Positions 35,701 through 46,773 of a DNA stretch of 64,000 nt are shown here, in pieces. The stretch covers positions 1,798,001 through 1,862,000 of the forward strand of contig OZ004581.1 in the NCBI GenBank assembly GCA_963924555.1, written 5' to 3'. The position numbers were made by a program, and so were the translations under genes. The notes under the pieces are model-generated. The model made no database searches, was not told the DNA's origin, and saw only the letters and a program-made list of their open reading frames with translations. Position 1 is the stretch's first letter. Each line of letters starts with the position of its first letter. The stretch comes from Crambe crambe. Its lineage: Eukaryota; Porifera; Demospongiae; Poecilosclerida; Crambeidae.

Positions 35701-38253
35701 CGGGAGTTATGGCTGTCAAGCGTCCACGAAGGCACTCGAACGGCAATTGACAGCTAGGACTTGAGCTTTACTTTAATTTGAACAAGACCATTCCTTAGAT
35801 CAGGTGTAGAGCTTCTAGTCCAGTCATTTTATGACAATTTTGGGGTCAACCCATAAGTAATTGCAACACGAGGTTTCTCAACTGTGTCCTATACAGAAAA
35901 ATGTGCTCTATAACATACTAAAAGTCTTAAGGAATCTTATGAGGGGAGAACACAGAAAATTGGTCACACGTTGACTAAAAATGCAATAATTGCTTAAATT
36001 TTAAGGGTAATATCAAAAAATGGTTTCTCAACTATTTCCTACACAGCAAAAATATGCACTATCACTCCTAAAGAATCTGTTGAGTAGTAACCTTATAAAT
36101 GGCCAAAAAATTAAAAATCGCTCTCTTAGAACTATGTATTAAGGTATCTGATCACAAGAATAGATCTAGATGAGCAATTAACACTCTTGTTACGAAATCT
36201 CAAGACAACCTGGAAGCTATGAATTGTGCAGTTATCTACCAGCTTTATTTAGTGGTCCACAATTTCTTCGGGACACATAAAAGCCTGTGCTAGCAAATGC
36301 AATCTGGTCTCTTTTGCCTCATTCCTGGATTATCTAGTGAGCTCCAGTATGTGTTGGATGGAGGAGCACTACTTCAGCGAATCCCATGGACCAAAGGAGC
36401 CACGTATAAGGAAATTTGCATAGTGTAGCTATACTGAGTATGTCACAAGGAAATATGGGAATGCAGTTGTTGTTTTTGATGGTTATCAATCCAAATCCAC
36501 CAAAGACATGACACATCAGAGACGAACCAAGGGGCAAATAGGAGCTACTGTTACCTTTACAGAAAGTATGCATCTTACCATGAGTAAGGCTCAGTTTCTT
36601 GCAAACAAGGATGACAAGCAACAGTTTATCAATTTGCTTAGTGCAAAGCTCATGGAAAAGAATTACAGGACTATCATGCTACAGGAGATGTTGATCTCCT
36701 AATAGTGCAGAAATCGGTGGAGTAAGCTATGAACACTGTATTGATTGGTGATGATACAGATTTGCTCGTTCTTCTAATTTACAATGCAAGTTTGGAATTT
36801 GGTAGCTTGTTTTTTAAACCTGAGCCAAAACAAAACACTAAGAATTTCCATATTTGGAATATACAGGCAGTCAAAGAACACCTGGGCCCTGAGGTTTGTA
36901 CTCATATCCTTTTCTACATGTGATTCTTGGATGTGATACAACATCCCAACTTTACAGCATTGGAAAAGGTAAATCTCTGAAGAAATATAGAGACTTCTGT
37001 AGTCACGCTGAAGTCTTTAACTTGCCATCAGCTTCTATTGAAGTAATTTCAGCTGCGGGGGAGCAAGTCTTGGTTACCATGCATAATGGGAGACCTGGGG
37101 AGTCTCTTGATTTCATACAGTATAAGAGCTTTTGTGAGAAAGTGGCCACCAGCAAATCGCATATTCAACCACAGACTTTACCACCAACATCAGCTGCAGT
37201 GAAGTTTCACAGCCTGCACGTTTACTACCAAATACTGCAATGTAAAGGAACAGGGGACAGATTTTTGCCTGAAGAATGGGGTTGGAGAGAGAGTGAAAAA
37301 AGACTTATCCCAATTATGACTGATTTAATGCCTGCTCCTGATGATCTTTTGCGCATCATCCGCTGTAACTGTCAAACAAATTGTAGTACTACGAGATGTG
37401 CATGCCATTAGATGCTCTATTGTGTGTGGAAATTGCAAAGGGTCTGGCTGTATGAACTCACCCCCAAATGAAGATGATAGTGGAAATTGCAAAGGGTCTG
37501 GCTGTATGAACTCACCCCCAAATGAAGATGATAGTGGAAATTGCAAAGGGTCTGGCTGTATGAACTCACCCCCAAATGAAGATGATAGTGACGACGATAA
37601 TACTGATGATGTTGTTGAGTAAATAGAATAACTAAAATGAACCAAGGATATGATGATAACTAACTTTTTCGCAGTGCATGATCCTATTTCTGTGTTTTCT
37701 CTTCAACAGTATGTTACAAAGTACATTTTTCTGTATAAGAAACTGTTGAGAAACCATTTGTTGCAATTATTGCCATTTTTGCATATTTTGATCAACATGT
37801 GACCCATTTTCTGTGGTTTCCCCTCATCAGATTCCTTAAGACTTTTAGTATGTTAGAGAGCACATTTTTCTGTGTATGAAACAGTTGAGAAACCATATGT
37901 TGCAATTACTTATGGGTCAAACTATAAATTGACTGGACTATTCAATATGGTACCAAGATTGTAGTTATAGGATGAAGCAGTCGGGAGTTATGGCTGTCAA
38001 GAAGAAGATTATTATCTTATTATTAATGAGCGTGGGCGTTTTGCGTGTCAAGCCTACATAGAGAGTGCTACCGCACTCTCTGATACACCAAGCATAGGAA
38101 TCAATATCAGCTCAATGTATTACCCTGACTAGCTACATAGCTATGTATAGTAGCAAATTGATTAAAAGTCTTACAGTAAAATATTGACTCCCCTAAACTA
38201 GTGCTTCTTACCTCAAATCTTCGTCTCTTTGAATTGAAGTTCTCATTCTCCAT
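26737..38253 (-). CDS. VLIG/GVIN-type interferon-inducible-like very large GTPase, ~2,199 aa
   Basis: One giant exon (33294-26737, 2,185 codons plus stop) preceded by an acceptor TGAATAG at 33295; an in-frame stop lies in the acceptor, so an upstream exon is required. The best candidate is 38253-38212, ATG plus 14 codons ending GAG|GTAAGA, phase 0. Domains: N-terminal VLIG motif LGKIGLDNKDYW and KYPVEKKALYKLL; a duplicated 26-residue segment (EEEKPVQDL, ~110-155); a second family motif LEKLGLCKHYP (~500); a proline/lysine run (~467); an acidic run (~587); the G domain with GLQSTGKST (~1132) and VVDTEGLRAPE (~1185); long coiled helical regions; and a C-terminal Cys/His cluster CPFCKEQC...HRPKCLGGYRW with HPYKDYQSIYPDWSI, as in vertebrate GVIN. 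Vertebrate VLIGs are also single-exon giants. Role in cell-autonomous defence is inferred from the family. Confidence 0.88.
33452..33572. mobile_element. Small MITE with TA-ended termini
   Basis: Starts TACCGTAAATCTGG and ends TATACGGTA; internal CTGTTAAAAATAATTCGCGG is shared with the copy at 33895-34026. TA at both borders suggests a Tc1/mariner-type TA target. Confidence 0.6.
33690..33890 (-). pseudogene. HIRAN-like domain gene fragment (broken)
   Basis: From ATG 33890 the frame reads MAVSASAEFQITCCVRGYHV, then MWDASLGETLECEGANE and a stop, and goes on in frame as DRYTVAVKKSGTIVG. The order RGYHVY / GE-L-C / DRY-VAV-K-GTIVG matches a HIRAN-like module seen in many invertebrate repetitive ORFs. 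The internal stop makes it non-functional. It lies between two copies of the same MITE, so it may be transposon cargo. Confidence 0.5.
33895..34026. mobile_element. Second copy of the TACCGTAAATC MITE (5' truncated)
   Basis: Shares TGTTGAAAATAATTCGCGGG with the first copy in the same orientation and ends GGAAATTTTCGC-complement then TTTACGGTA. The left terminus is lost. Confidence 0.6.
35034..35349. repeat. Long palindrome (fold-back element), ~140-bp arms
   Basis: The arms are nearly identical. From the outside they contain AAACATTTCTTCTAAATGAA, AGTGATGTAGGCTTGAG, AAAAGTACGGAAACAAGGTG and CCCTACAATTGACA; the loop is about 30 bp (35177-35206). Termini resemble the palindromes at 39092 and 60374. 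Confidence 0.8.
36436..37620 (+). pseudogene. Transposon-borne XPG/FEN1-like nuclease with Cys-rich tail (broken)
   Basis: Reading across three frame changes: VVVFDGYQSKSTKD and MTHQRRTKGQ (~36470-36530), GDVDLLIVQKS (~36690), GDDTDLLVLLIYNAS (~36745), LGCDTTSQLYSIGKGKSLKK (~36930), QTLPPTSAAVKFHSLHVYY, EEWGW, and a CXC-like tail CNCQTNCSTTRCACH (~37366-37410). Paired acidic motifs plus GCDTTS-IGKG resemble the metal site and helix-two-turn-helix of PIN/XPG-family nucleases such as FEN1; this is inference from motif order. The family recurs in repetitive DNA of many invertebrates. At least two frameshifts and a TAA near 36724 inactivate this copy. No other transposase was seen in the element. 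Confidence 0.6.
37427..37588 (+). repeat. Three perfect 54-bp tandem copies (Cys motif)
   Basis: Period exactly 54 bp (starts 37427, 37481, 37535); each encodes 18 residues, GNCKGSGCMNSPPNEDDS. It multiplies the last Cys pair of the CXC-like tail and keeps frame. Confidence 0.9.
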
Positions 38254-38534
38254 TATTTACTGGTTGTTTTCACTTGGTTCTTGTAATAATTGCTTGATTC
38301 TATTTGAAAGAAATGAATGCTAATTCTCAATATAAGTGATGTACTACATAATTATCTTAATGATAAGAGTAAACTGAGAATGGTTGGAGTGTAGGTGAAA
38401 CTCTATCTTGGATTGCATTCGTTGATAGTATTTGTATTCTTTAAGTAGGGATGGCATGGATGGCTACGTGATCTGACGAAAAAACAAATGATGGCAAAAC
38501 AATTCTAAATTCAGTGAGTCAGACAAAATCGTTA

Positions 38535-38815
38535 ATCATTCTCCTCATTCACTCGGCTGAAGAGGGTCACTGCATGGGTGATTCACTTTATCGACAACTA
38601 CCAAGCTCAGCAGATGTTACTCCAGTCTTGCACCCACTAACTATCAACGAGCTGAGACAAGCTGAGCGGCTTCTCCAAGGAGATTGGAGCATTGAAAGCC
38701 AATGTCAACATTCATTCATCATTCATTCATCTTCAGCCAGTCCTCTTCTATCCTTGAATCCGTTCCTAGATGACAATTGCCTACTCCGTGTCGAAGGTCG
38801 TGAGAAGAGGCTAGG
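38535..38815 (+). pseudogene. BEL/Pao retrotransposon polyprotein fragment
   Basis: The frame holds HPLTINELRQAERLL, then SASPLLSLNPFLDDNCLLRV and EGR. This is the linker block between RNase H and integrase in BEL/Pao pol proteins (LT--EL--AE ... L-PFLD--GLLRVGGR). Neither RT nor integrase catalytic regions accompany it, so it is an isolated fragment just upstream of VLIG exon 1. Confidence 0.6.
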
Positions 38816-39091
38816 CTTTCCTGTACACTGTAGCACAGTTTCGCCATAAATCACACCACCACCCCTCATAATTAAAATTTAATTCAAATGGGAACCTATA
38901 ATATAGTGCTATAAAGTATAGCTGGGTGTCTAGATTCATTGGATTGGGAATGGTGGAATGGAATACTGGAATTGAATACTGGAATCCAAATGGCTATTTT
39001 ATGATTTAAACACACACATGTTCCTTGGCTACCATATTCCATAGCTCTCTATCAACAATAATGCATGGAGTATTAACCATTGATCTATATA

Positions 39092-39395
39092 TAAGGGAAA
39101 AAGCATTTCGTGAAATGAAAAAAAGATGTAGGGATGACCACTGCTCAAAAAAGTAAGGAAACAAGAAGGATGGAAATGAGATCAATCTTTGTTCTGTATA
39201 TCCAGCCAACAATCCCTACATATACATACATTACTACACTATAATCTGAAGTTACCCGACGTATATGTAGGGATTGTTGGCTGGATATACAGAACAAAGA
39301 TTGATCCCATTTCCATCCTTCTTGTTTCCTTACTTTTTTGAGCAGTGGTCATCCCTACATCTTTTTTTCATTTCACGAAATGCTTTTTCCCTTAC
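39092..39395. repeat. Long palindrome (fold-back element), ~135-bp arms
   Basis: Outer part AAGGGAAAAAGCATTTCGTG, then AGATGTAGGGATGACC, AAAAAAGTAAGGAAACAAG and TTGTTCTGTATATCCAGCC, all repeated inverted. Same family as 1705-1905 and, at its ends, 35034-35349 and 60374-60893. Confidence 0.8.
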
Positions 39396-39632
39396 TTGTT
39401 CCTGGTCTTTTTTTATGGTTTTAGCTATGATTAGAGTTCATTCTTCTATGTGTATGCAGGGACAGATGAAAGAAGTTCTCCAATAGTTCTCCAATAGCAT
39501 ACCAGCCCAATCATTATCGAGTCAAGGTGTTGTGTTGTTGAGCCATACTTGGAGGTCGAAGATGCTGAAATAGAGTCTACCGTGGTGAATCTAAATCCCC
39601 GAATCGATACAGTAGTCTATCATCACCATTAT

Positions 39633-40660
39633 CATAGATAGTATATTACCGCCCCGGGATTGGAAACGGTAGCATAGGCTAATTGAAAATTCCGCGGGCA
39701 CTCCGTGTTATGGTTTGCGACCAAGAAACTTACCTAGTTACGTGGGTAGCAACGGGCTGCAGCGGTCCGCTAGGAGGCGTGTGGCTGCTCTTTCACAGGG
39801 AAACTGCAAGCGGCGGTTAGTATTTATAATTTGCATCCACAATTTCAATTATTCCTACTAGTATAATGGCTAAATTCCACACTTTAGCGATATAGAAAAC
39901 TAGAAGAAAATTTGTCGGGGGAATGGTAGTCTTCATAACTTAGGTTTGTGCTTATTATCTAGTTTTGTGAGTAGAGTCATCCTTCTTTTATAGAATGAGT
40001 GGCATTAGATGCATGTTACTGCATTAATGGTGAAAATATAAACCAATTACTTAGAGCACTCATGGGAGGAAGGAAGCATCGGCTATGTACAAGAAAGTAA
40101 TGGTCATGTAACCTCCACTGCTGCACTCCATTCCAGATATCCTGGTCACTCCACAGTTCATGCCAGTATTAAATGATCAATAGTGTCAATATCATTTATA
40201 GATTGCAACATGACCCTAAAAATTGTTTTGGCATTGCAGCTCCTGTGTCTCTCTAGTAACTGTGCCGGATTGATTCCAGCAAAATTGTGTTGGTAACTCT
40301 GATGACTGCATCTTGGCATTGAAGTTCATTGACAATTTTTGATGGTATAATATTATATTATTAGCAACTCTGCATCAATTTTTGTGATCACTTACTTGTG
40401 CATGCAAATCTATCTGAGCCAGAAAGTAATTATTATATTGTGTAGTATAATTATTGTGTAGTAGCCTCCTCGACTGATGAATAAGGAGAGGAAGAAGAGT
40501 CCATCACATCACTAGTAGCATGCACTGTATGTATTGCACATTATCACTTATGTTCTGTAATAATTATTAGATTAAAGCGCGCGCGCGTTGACTTCATAAC
40601 ACGGATTGCCCGTGGAATTGGTTCCGTTTCCAATCCCGGGGCGGTAATATACTATCTATG
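39633..40660. mobile_element. Non-autonomous DNA transposon, 1,028 bp, 7-bp target duplication
   Basis: Inverted ends CATAGATAGTATATTACCGC... with GGGATTGGAAACGG inside, flanked by perfect direct repeats CCATTAT on both sides. No ORF. The ends match the larger element at 58341-60076 (CATAGATACTATA, GGGATTGGAAAC), which also has a 7-bp duplication. Confidence 0.8.
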
Positions 40661-41456
40661 CCATTATCCAGAGCTAGAGCTAGCTAGCTAGCTAGAGACA
40701 GCTGAGTAATATTATGATTTCGAATAATTGGATATTCAAATACATGCGCATGCGTATTATAGAAAAGATGGCTTCCTAATTGAATTAGTCGAGTGCTGTG
40801 CTCCATAGTGTCTCCTTTTTCATCGACTCTTTCGAGGATCAACGAGTAGAAAAGATCGTAGTTGGTAGAATTTGGAGTGGATTTGTCCAGAAATCATGGC
40901 TGTAGCTTGAGTGGTTCGAGAGATATGGTTGTCTAAGAATAATAATAATAATAGAGAAGAAGAAGAATATAGCGATTTACCTGCTTGCCGTATTTCTGAA
41001 ACGGTAAGCTCCCTGGTCCTGAAACTTGGTCTGCACATTGTAGTAGGCTCTAGTAGGCTGGATAATCATTCACAGTAGCTTTTGTTAGGTCTAAGTGGGA
41101 GAACTAGAATTTCACTTTAGTATTAGTCTATAGGCGGCGCGCGCGGCCGTCCGAGTCATCCCTACATAGAGAGTGAAAATCTGTGATTGCTGGCAACAAC
41201 TGTACCAATTCAGATGCAGGAATCTGTAACATGCATCAGTGTGATGTAGTTAATTAAAGTGGATGTGGCAGCTTTCAATAAAGAAAAAATTACCATATAA
41301 AATAGTGTAAAGCAATAAATTATGAGTAGCTAAGCTGAACATGAAAACAAATTATTCTAATGAATGTTCCCAGTGATAAACATAATTAAGTATGAAAAAA
41401 GAATGCTCTCACAGAGGGTTGGAGTGCACAAGAGGAGATGTGATCATGTGAGCACA

Positions 41457-41775
41457 CAGGGTTTCACCTAGGAATTTCACCTTGGAGGGGAAGCTCATGG
41501 AATGTGTGGCCGTAAGGCCATGGTGAGGGGGAAGGTGCAGGAGGGGGATGTGCCCCCTCCAGCACAGAGTGTGAAACCAAAAATCTAAATTAATAGCTAC
41601 TTAGAAGTATTTTTTAAATGCTTGGATCCTAAAAATATATTACTTAAACATATTTTTGTCCTTCCTTTGACAATATCTTTGGGGAGAAGCTGGGTCAGTT
41701 TGGGGGGGGGGGGGGGAAGTTGAGCTGTTTGGAGGGGAAGCTTCCCCTGCGCCCCCCTCCTTAGATGAAACCCTG
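41457..41775. mobile_element. hAT-like MITE with poly-G
   Basis: Ends CAGGGTTTCACCTAGGA and complement CCTTAGATGAAACCCTG; GCACA occurs on both flanks (5-bp match). It contains a 15-G run at 41702-41716. The CAGGG termini are typical of hAT-type elements. Confidence 0.55.
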
Positions 41776-42304
41776 GCACATGCAGATACCTATAGCTAGC
41801 TTTTTCTGCTGACCACTTGTTCCTACTATAACTAGGGCGAGCGAGCGAGCAAGTATTCAATTCTTTAGATTTTGCTGTTGAGTTTATACGTAACAAAGCA
41901 CTTAGATAAACCTATAGAGCCTCTACAACTACTACTATAGCAATATGCAGCATTTGATGGTGAGTAAGTGAGCAATTAAAGTAGCTTTTGGGCTATTGCT
42001 GTCAGAGACAAGAGTCATGTACTAAGTGGTGCTGTGGTGGTTCCCAGGAAGCTCCATACATAGAAGCTTACCACAAGCACTTATATAAGCCATACACTTA
42101 TCAACAGTTCCCTGAGGATGTTAACTGATAACAATGATTAGTTTCCTGCAGGAGAATAAAAGTTCCCAGGAAGATACACTAGCACTGATATCACTTGAAG
42201 GTAGCTAACTAGCTGTATTTAATTTCAGAAAGTAACTGGTGGCTGGATAGTATAGGCAGTATTCCATTCCAGTATTCCATTCCACCGAATCTAGACACCC
42301 AGCT

Positions 42305-43683
42305 CAATCAAAGAAAGAGCCTAAATAGTGAAATTTCATAATAGAAGGTCAAAGGCAATCCAGTCCAGTGATCCAGTCCACCCTAGCTACATGACCAATC
42401 TATTTGCACAATGATGCATATCTACACTCAGCATTCCACGTCCTTTTGAGTAATTCATTTCGAAATACATACACAAATACATCACATTGATCAGGCTCAC
42501 CCCGCAATACTCTGTATTTTCTAATACAGTTTATGCTCTAAAATGCCCCAGACTACCTCTCATGATTAGTGGTACCCTGCTTGTGTAGTACATATGTGCA
42601 TGTGCTCTAATTGTAATTGCAATAGGGAATCATAGTGGATTGTATTATAGGCTTATCTAAGTGGGAAATATTACAGCTTCCATTCCAGATTTTTAACGTC
42701 CTTAAAGATGAAATTTTACCACTGAAGACGAAATATTTAGTATTTCTTTATGTAGGTGTAGTCCTCAGGGAAAAATGAGAAGTAACTCAAACTAAAGAGA
42801 GACATCCAGATCTACCTTTTGTTAATACAATTTTTTTATCATGTGTCTTGGATACTTCGAGATTTGTAGCAAGCTTCACCAAAGAGGGGAAATAAAATTA
42901 ACACGAATCTAATTAAACGTGATGCTGCAAGGAAACACCCATGATTGAGTAGTAACCATAAATAAAAGCAGCAATAGCTAGCTAGCTAGTGATTTAGCTA
43001 TAAAAATAGAGTGGATAACCAATAACCATGGACTGATTCAGATTCGACTTTTAGATACAGCATACAGCTAGCTACATTCCACTACTGTCTAGATTTGACA
43101 CATGAACTAGTTACCTAGTAGGCTTAATACCTAGCTAGGATTGTATTTGTTGCCTGGTCCAGACCATTGCATGGGTTTGATTATATAGACCCTTCCCTGC
43201 ATGCTGGTGAGGCAATTGCAATCAGGGCTGCAATCAAAGGGGCTGGCTCTGCAAGACTAGCCATGTGGTAGCAGAGCTAGTACATTTCTATCTCACCTGT
43301 AGTGTGCATGCAGGTCTTGTGATGTCTCTGCAGTCTGGCCTTGGTATAACACAGTGCCACTGTAATTGTTTAAGAAAACTATTCACACACTATAACTATA
43401 TTTTACAGGGACTTAAATTTACCACTAAATCTTGTGGCTCTTCCCGCTGTGACTTGGAGTACGGAGATCCTATCGCTCAAAGACAAATCCTGCTTACCCG
43501 ACGACTGCAGACTGATCCTGCTAATGAAAATCAGTTTCTTTTATCCGCGTATTAAAAGCATGCGCGCACAGATTAGCTACGCGCATGCGCTCGTTCCCGG
43601 ATGCAAAGGTGGGCGGGGTCAATTTTTTATAGGCATTCAAGGTGAAAGTTCACAAGCTCAATCCTAGGGAGGCCTAGGAGTGA
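42305..43683. other. Intergenic, no supported gene
   Basis: Short open frames at 43265-43667 show no motif. A GCGCATGCGC NRF1-like palindrome lies near 43582-43591. Confidence 0.35.
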
Positions 43684-44704
43684 GGGTGTCTTGATTTGGT
43701 GGAATGGACTAGTGGAATGGAATACTGGAATGGTGGAATGCTCTGAAACTTAAAGGCTTATTTCACCATGATTGTCCAGCACGTTCAACTTTGGATGTAC
43801 ACTAACAGTGACAAACTTCAATGGCTTGCTCGATTTGCATGTGCTGACTGCGCGTTCCCTGGCACGTACATGCATGGTGGATCGAAAAAGAAATACCACG
43901 CATGGGAGGAAGAGAAGAAGAAGAAAATTTAAGCATGTGGCATTTGGTTGTTGTGTGAAGTTTGGCAGTTTTTTATAACAGTTAGGTTAATCATGGTGTA
44001 TCTATGGGCTGATCATAGTTCTAACTGGTAATGCTGGCTCTCCTATCATCATTGACAGTTGGCTTCCATGTTCTGTATTGCATTGGTATTAAATCTGTGA
44101 TTGCTAGCAACAATTGTACCAATTCAGATGCAGGAGTCCATAACATGCATCGGTGTAATGCAAATAAAGGTGGATATAGCAGCTTTGTGTTAAACATAAC
44201 CATGTAAAATATTTTCACAGGAGGAGATGTGATCATGTTGATCACCTGTCCCTGAGGATGTTTGCTGAGTAATGAAAATACATATCTACATATCACTTGA
44301 AGGTAGCTAGTAGGCCCGGATAAATAATGCTGGCATCATTTTTTGAGTAGCTATATAGCTATCTAGAAGCGTTGAGAAATATCTGAGAATTATAGTTCAT
44401 ATAGCTAAAGTATCAGTCTGACCAGATGGTAATATGGAATGTGGGATGTGGGATTCAGCATAATATGACAGATATAGTACTCAAGAGCTGCATGATCTTA
44501 CAAGTTCTATATTAGGTTTCAGTAATAACAATCACTTAGCTAGCTATATCATACATGATTTGAGGAGCAATAAATAATTATTGGTACAGGCATGTTTGTT
44601 AGCATTGAAGAGGTTAACTGCAGCTAGCTACTAGCTATAGATCAATAGTATTGGTAGTATTCTAGTCCAGTATTCCATTCCACTGTTCCCAATCCACGGG
44701 CCTA

Positions 44705-45534
44705 GCGTAAGCAGCCTACTATCGACCGGCAGGTATTATCGACCGCTGCAGCACCTATTATCGACTACTTAGTATACGGAAAGTCTACGGTAGTAAACAA
44801 ACGTAAACGGAGACTAAGAAAATGGCTGCATTAAGAAATGTATGGGGAAAACTCACAAGCTGTGGAGAGAAAACAGAACTTCAACAGCAAGTATTTATCA
44901 ACTGCAGTATGAAAGTAAGTTACTAGCTCACGTTACCCATCCCCATGGCCCCGGAAGGTCGTTTATAAGCTACGAAAGCTATCGACTTAAGTCGAATTTG
45001 GTGCTTGTTTAGTGAGGACTGTAGGATAGATTATGACTGGACTCTGTATGAATATGAAACAAAGACCAATGAAGACTGTGTCCAAAGAGTATCACCTCAA
45101 TCCAGCAGAAAGGAGAGCTTCTACAGCAGTTCCATTTCACTGTTAAATTGTGAAGCAGTTTATGATAGAAACGCTTCATTCATTTTTTATAAAATTTGTT
45201 ATGATGATATATTTCATAGCATAGAAGTATCTTTTTAAGGGCCCTGACATGTAGTGGAGCAAAACTGAAAGAAAGAATGAAACGGACGATGATTGATATG
45301 ATTTTCAACGGGTGGTCGAAAGTAGGTACCGGTCGCCGATAAATGTTTTTTTTAGTTGACGTAGTAGATTCAGCATAGCAAAATTTCTATCCAATTGTGA
45401 GAAAAATAATGGATATGACGTTATAGAGGAGGAGATTATCTTTCTTATGGTTGTTGTTTGAGACTTTGGCGACCATCGGTGAGGGAGATATGGTGCCAGG
45501 TGCGAAGTACTGGTCGATAGTAGGCAGCTTACGC
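44705..45534 (+). mobile_element. Nested element, 830 bp, TA target
   Basis: Ends GCGTAAGCAGCCTACTATCG and complement CGATAGTAGGCAGCTTACGC with one mismatch; TA on both sides. TATCGAC recurs three times subterminally at the left. It contains a start codon with an open first exon. Confidence 0.7.
44822..44914 (+). CDS. Possible first exon inside the nested element
   Basis: ATG followed by 30 further codons (MAALRNVWGKLTSCG...) ending AAA|GTAAGT. A later open stretch at 45005-45235 (DCRIDYDWTLYEYETKTNED) may be a second exon. No family was recognised; it may be the remnant of the N-terminal part of a transposon protein. Confidence 0.3.
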
Positions 45535-46773
45535 TACTAGCTACCTTCAAGTGATATGTAGATATGTTACTCAGCAAACATCCATAGTAGTAGTCAACAT
45601 TATCAACATGATCACGTCTCCTCTTGTGCATTGTATTCCATTCCACTGTTCCACGGGCCTACTAGCTAGCTACCTTCAAGTGATATGTAGATATGTTACT
45701 CAGCAAAAATCCATAGTAACAGGTGATCAACACGATCACGTCTCCTCTTGTGCACTCCAACCTTCTGCAAAAGCAATTTTTTTCATGGTTATGTTTAACA
45801 CAAAGCTGCTACATCCACCTTTAACTGCATCACACTGATGTATGCTATAGATTCCTGCATCTAAATTGGTACAATTGTTGCATAGATTTAATACCCATGC
45901 AATAATATAGAAGTCGGAACATGTGTTAATAATCTAAATCTTAGATTCCAGTAATTCCCATTCCATCAATCCACTGAATCTAGACATCAAAGCTGAATAA
46001 TGTGCTGGATGATCTTGATAAGGTATGCCCTCTGAAGCATTCCACCATTCCAGTATTCCATTCCACTATTCCATTCCGCTAGTCCATTCCACCGAATCAA
46101 GACACCCGTGGATCAGACCCTTTCTGCAGGGAAGGGGTGCATGGGCTCGATCATAGGTCTATCACAACGATTGACTCCAACTCACTCAATGAAAGGTTCT
46201 CATGATAACAGTAGCTATATAGCTAGTGTACTACTTCTAGTACCCCAAGAAGTTAGTATCTCCATTAATCAACCTGCAATATACTGAAGTCCATTTGCCT
46301 CGTGCATGCAACAGTAAGCTTACCACAGTTATCAGAGAGTATATGATAATACTCTTTAAGTAGGGATGGTATCCAATCTTTGATCGTTTACTCTATTTGA
46401 ACTCACTATCACTGTGAACGGACAAGTAGTCCCCTCCCTGTGCTTGTATCTATCCCTCCTACTCAGCTGGCAAGCCTGTTAGGGTTGGATGTAGCTAGCT
46501 AGCTGTGAACTCAGTTGGAGAGATGCATCCAAGTGGTGTGGCTGTTGATAGTATATATGAACTGGACTTGTGTACATTGTAGAAGCAAAGAATGCAACTA
46601 AGCAAAGACATAATCTTTGATTCAATGTGAATGTAGCTGGCTAACAGATGTTGCTGTAGCAGGAGATTATAATACATGCTGCAAATGACTGTAGTCTGGA
46701 GCAGCCGAATCGCAAAACCAGCCCATGTGTACAGAGCATTCCAGAGCTAGAGACAAGTGTGAAATGCTCCTAC

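Larger units (their letters stand above)
35816..37940 (+). mobile_element. DNA transposon, 2,125 bp, long TIRs, TTC target
   Basis: Ends TAGTCCAGTCA...TGACTGGACTA. The inverted similarity continues ~200 bp inward (ACCCATAAGTAATTGCAAC, GGTTTCTCAACTGT, AAAATGTGCTCT, ACTAAAAGTCTTAAGGAATC). TTC flanks both sides (35813-35815, 37941-37943), while the empty paralogue at 962-964 has TTC once, so a 3-bp duplication is directly supported. The interior encodes the broken nuclease-like protein at 36436-37620. Confidence 0.8.
35250..38090 (+). repeat. Dispersed repeat, copy B, interrupted
   Basis: Colinear with 412-1135 up to GTGTAGAGCTTC and again from TTCAATATGGTACC; the 2.1 kb between is a DNA transposon. 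The right part ends GTGCTACCGCACTCTCTGAT as in copy A, with small rearrangements. It lies inside VLIG intron 1. Confidence 0.75.
38920..42304. mobile_element. Composite inverted-repeat element (GGGTGTCTAGATTC ends)
   Basis: AGCTGGGTGTCTAGATTC begins at 38920 and its complement ends at 42304; both are followed inward by TGGAATGGAATACTGGAAT repeats. A related pair bounds 43684-46107. It has been invaded by the fold-back at 39092, the 39633-40660 element and a hAT-like MITE. Boundaries are tentative because no target duplication was found. Confidence 0.45.
43684..46107. mobile_element. Composite inverted-repeat element (GGGTGTCTTGATT ends)
   Basis: GGGTGTCTTGATTTGGTGGA at the left and its near-complement at the right, followed inward by TGGAATGGACTAG and GGAATACTGGAATGG. 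Inside, a ~250-bp block (GTACCAATTCAGATGCAGG, TATCACTTGAAGGTAGCTA) recurs inverted at 44100-44310 and 45540-45890 and directly at ~41180-41260. A smaller element sits in its centre. Confidence 0.5.

Noticed and set aside
43265-43667. Two overlapping short ORFs
   Set aside because: No motif, no splice continuity and no upstream support.
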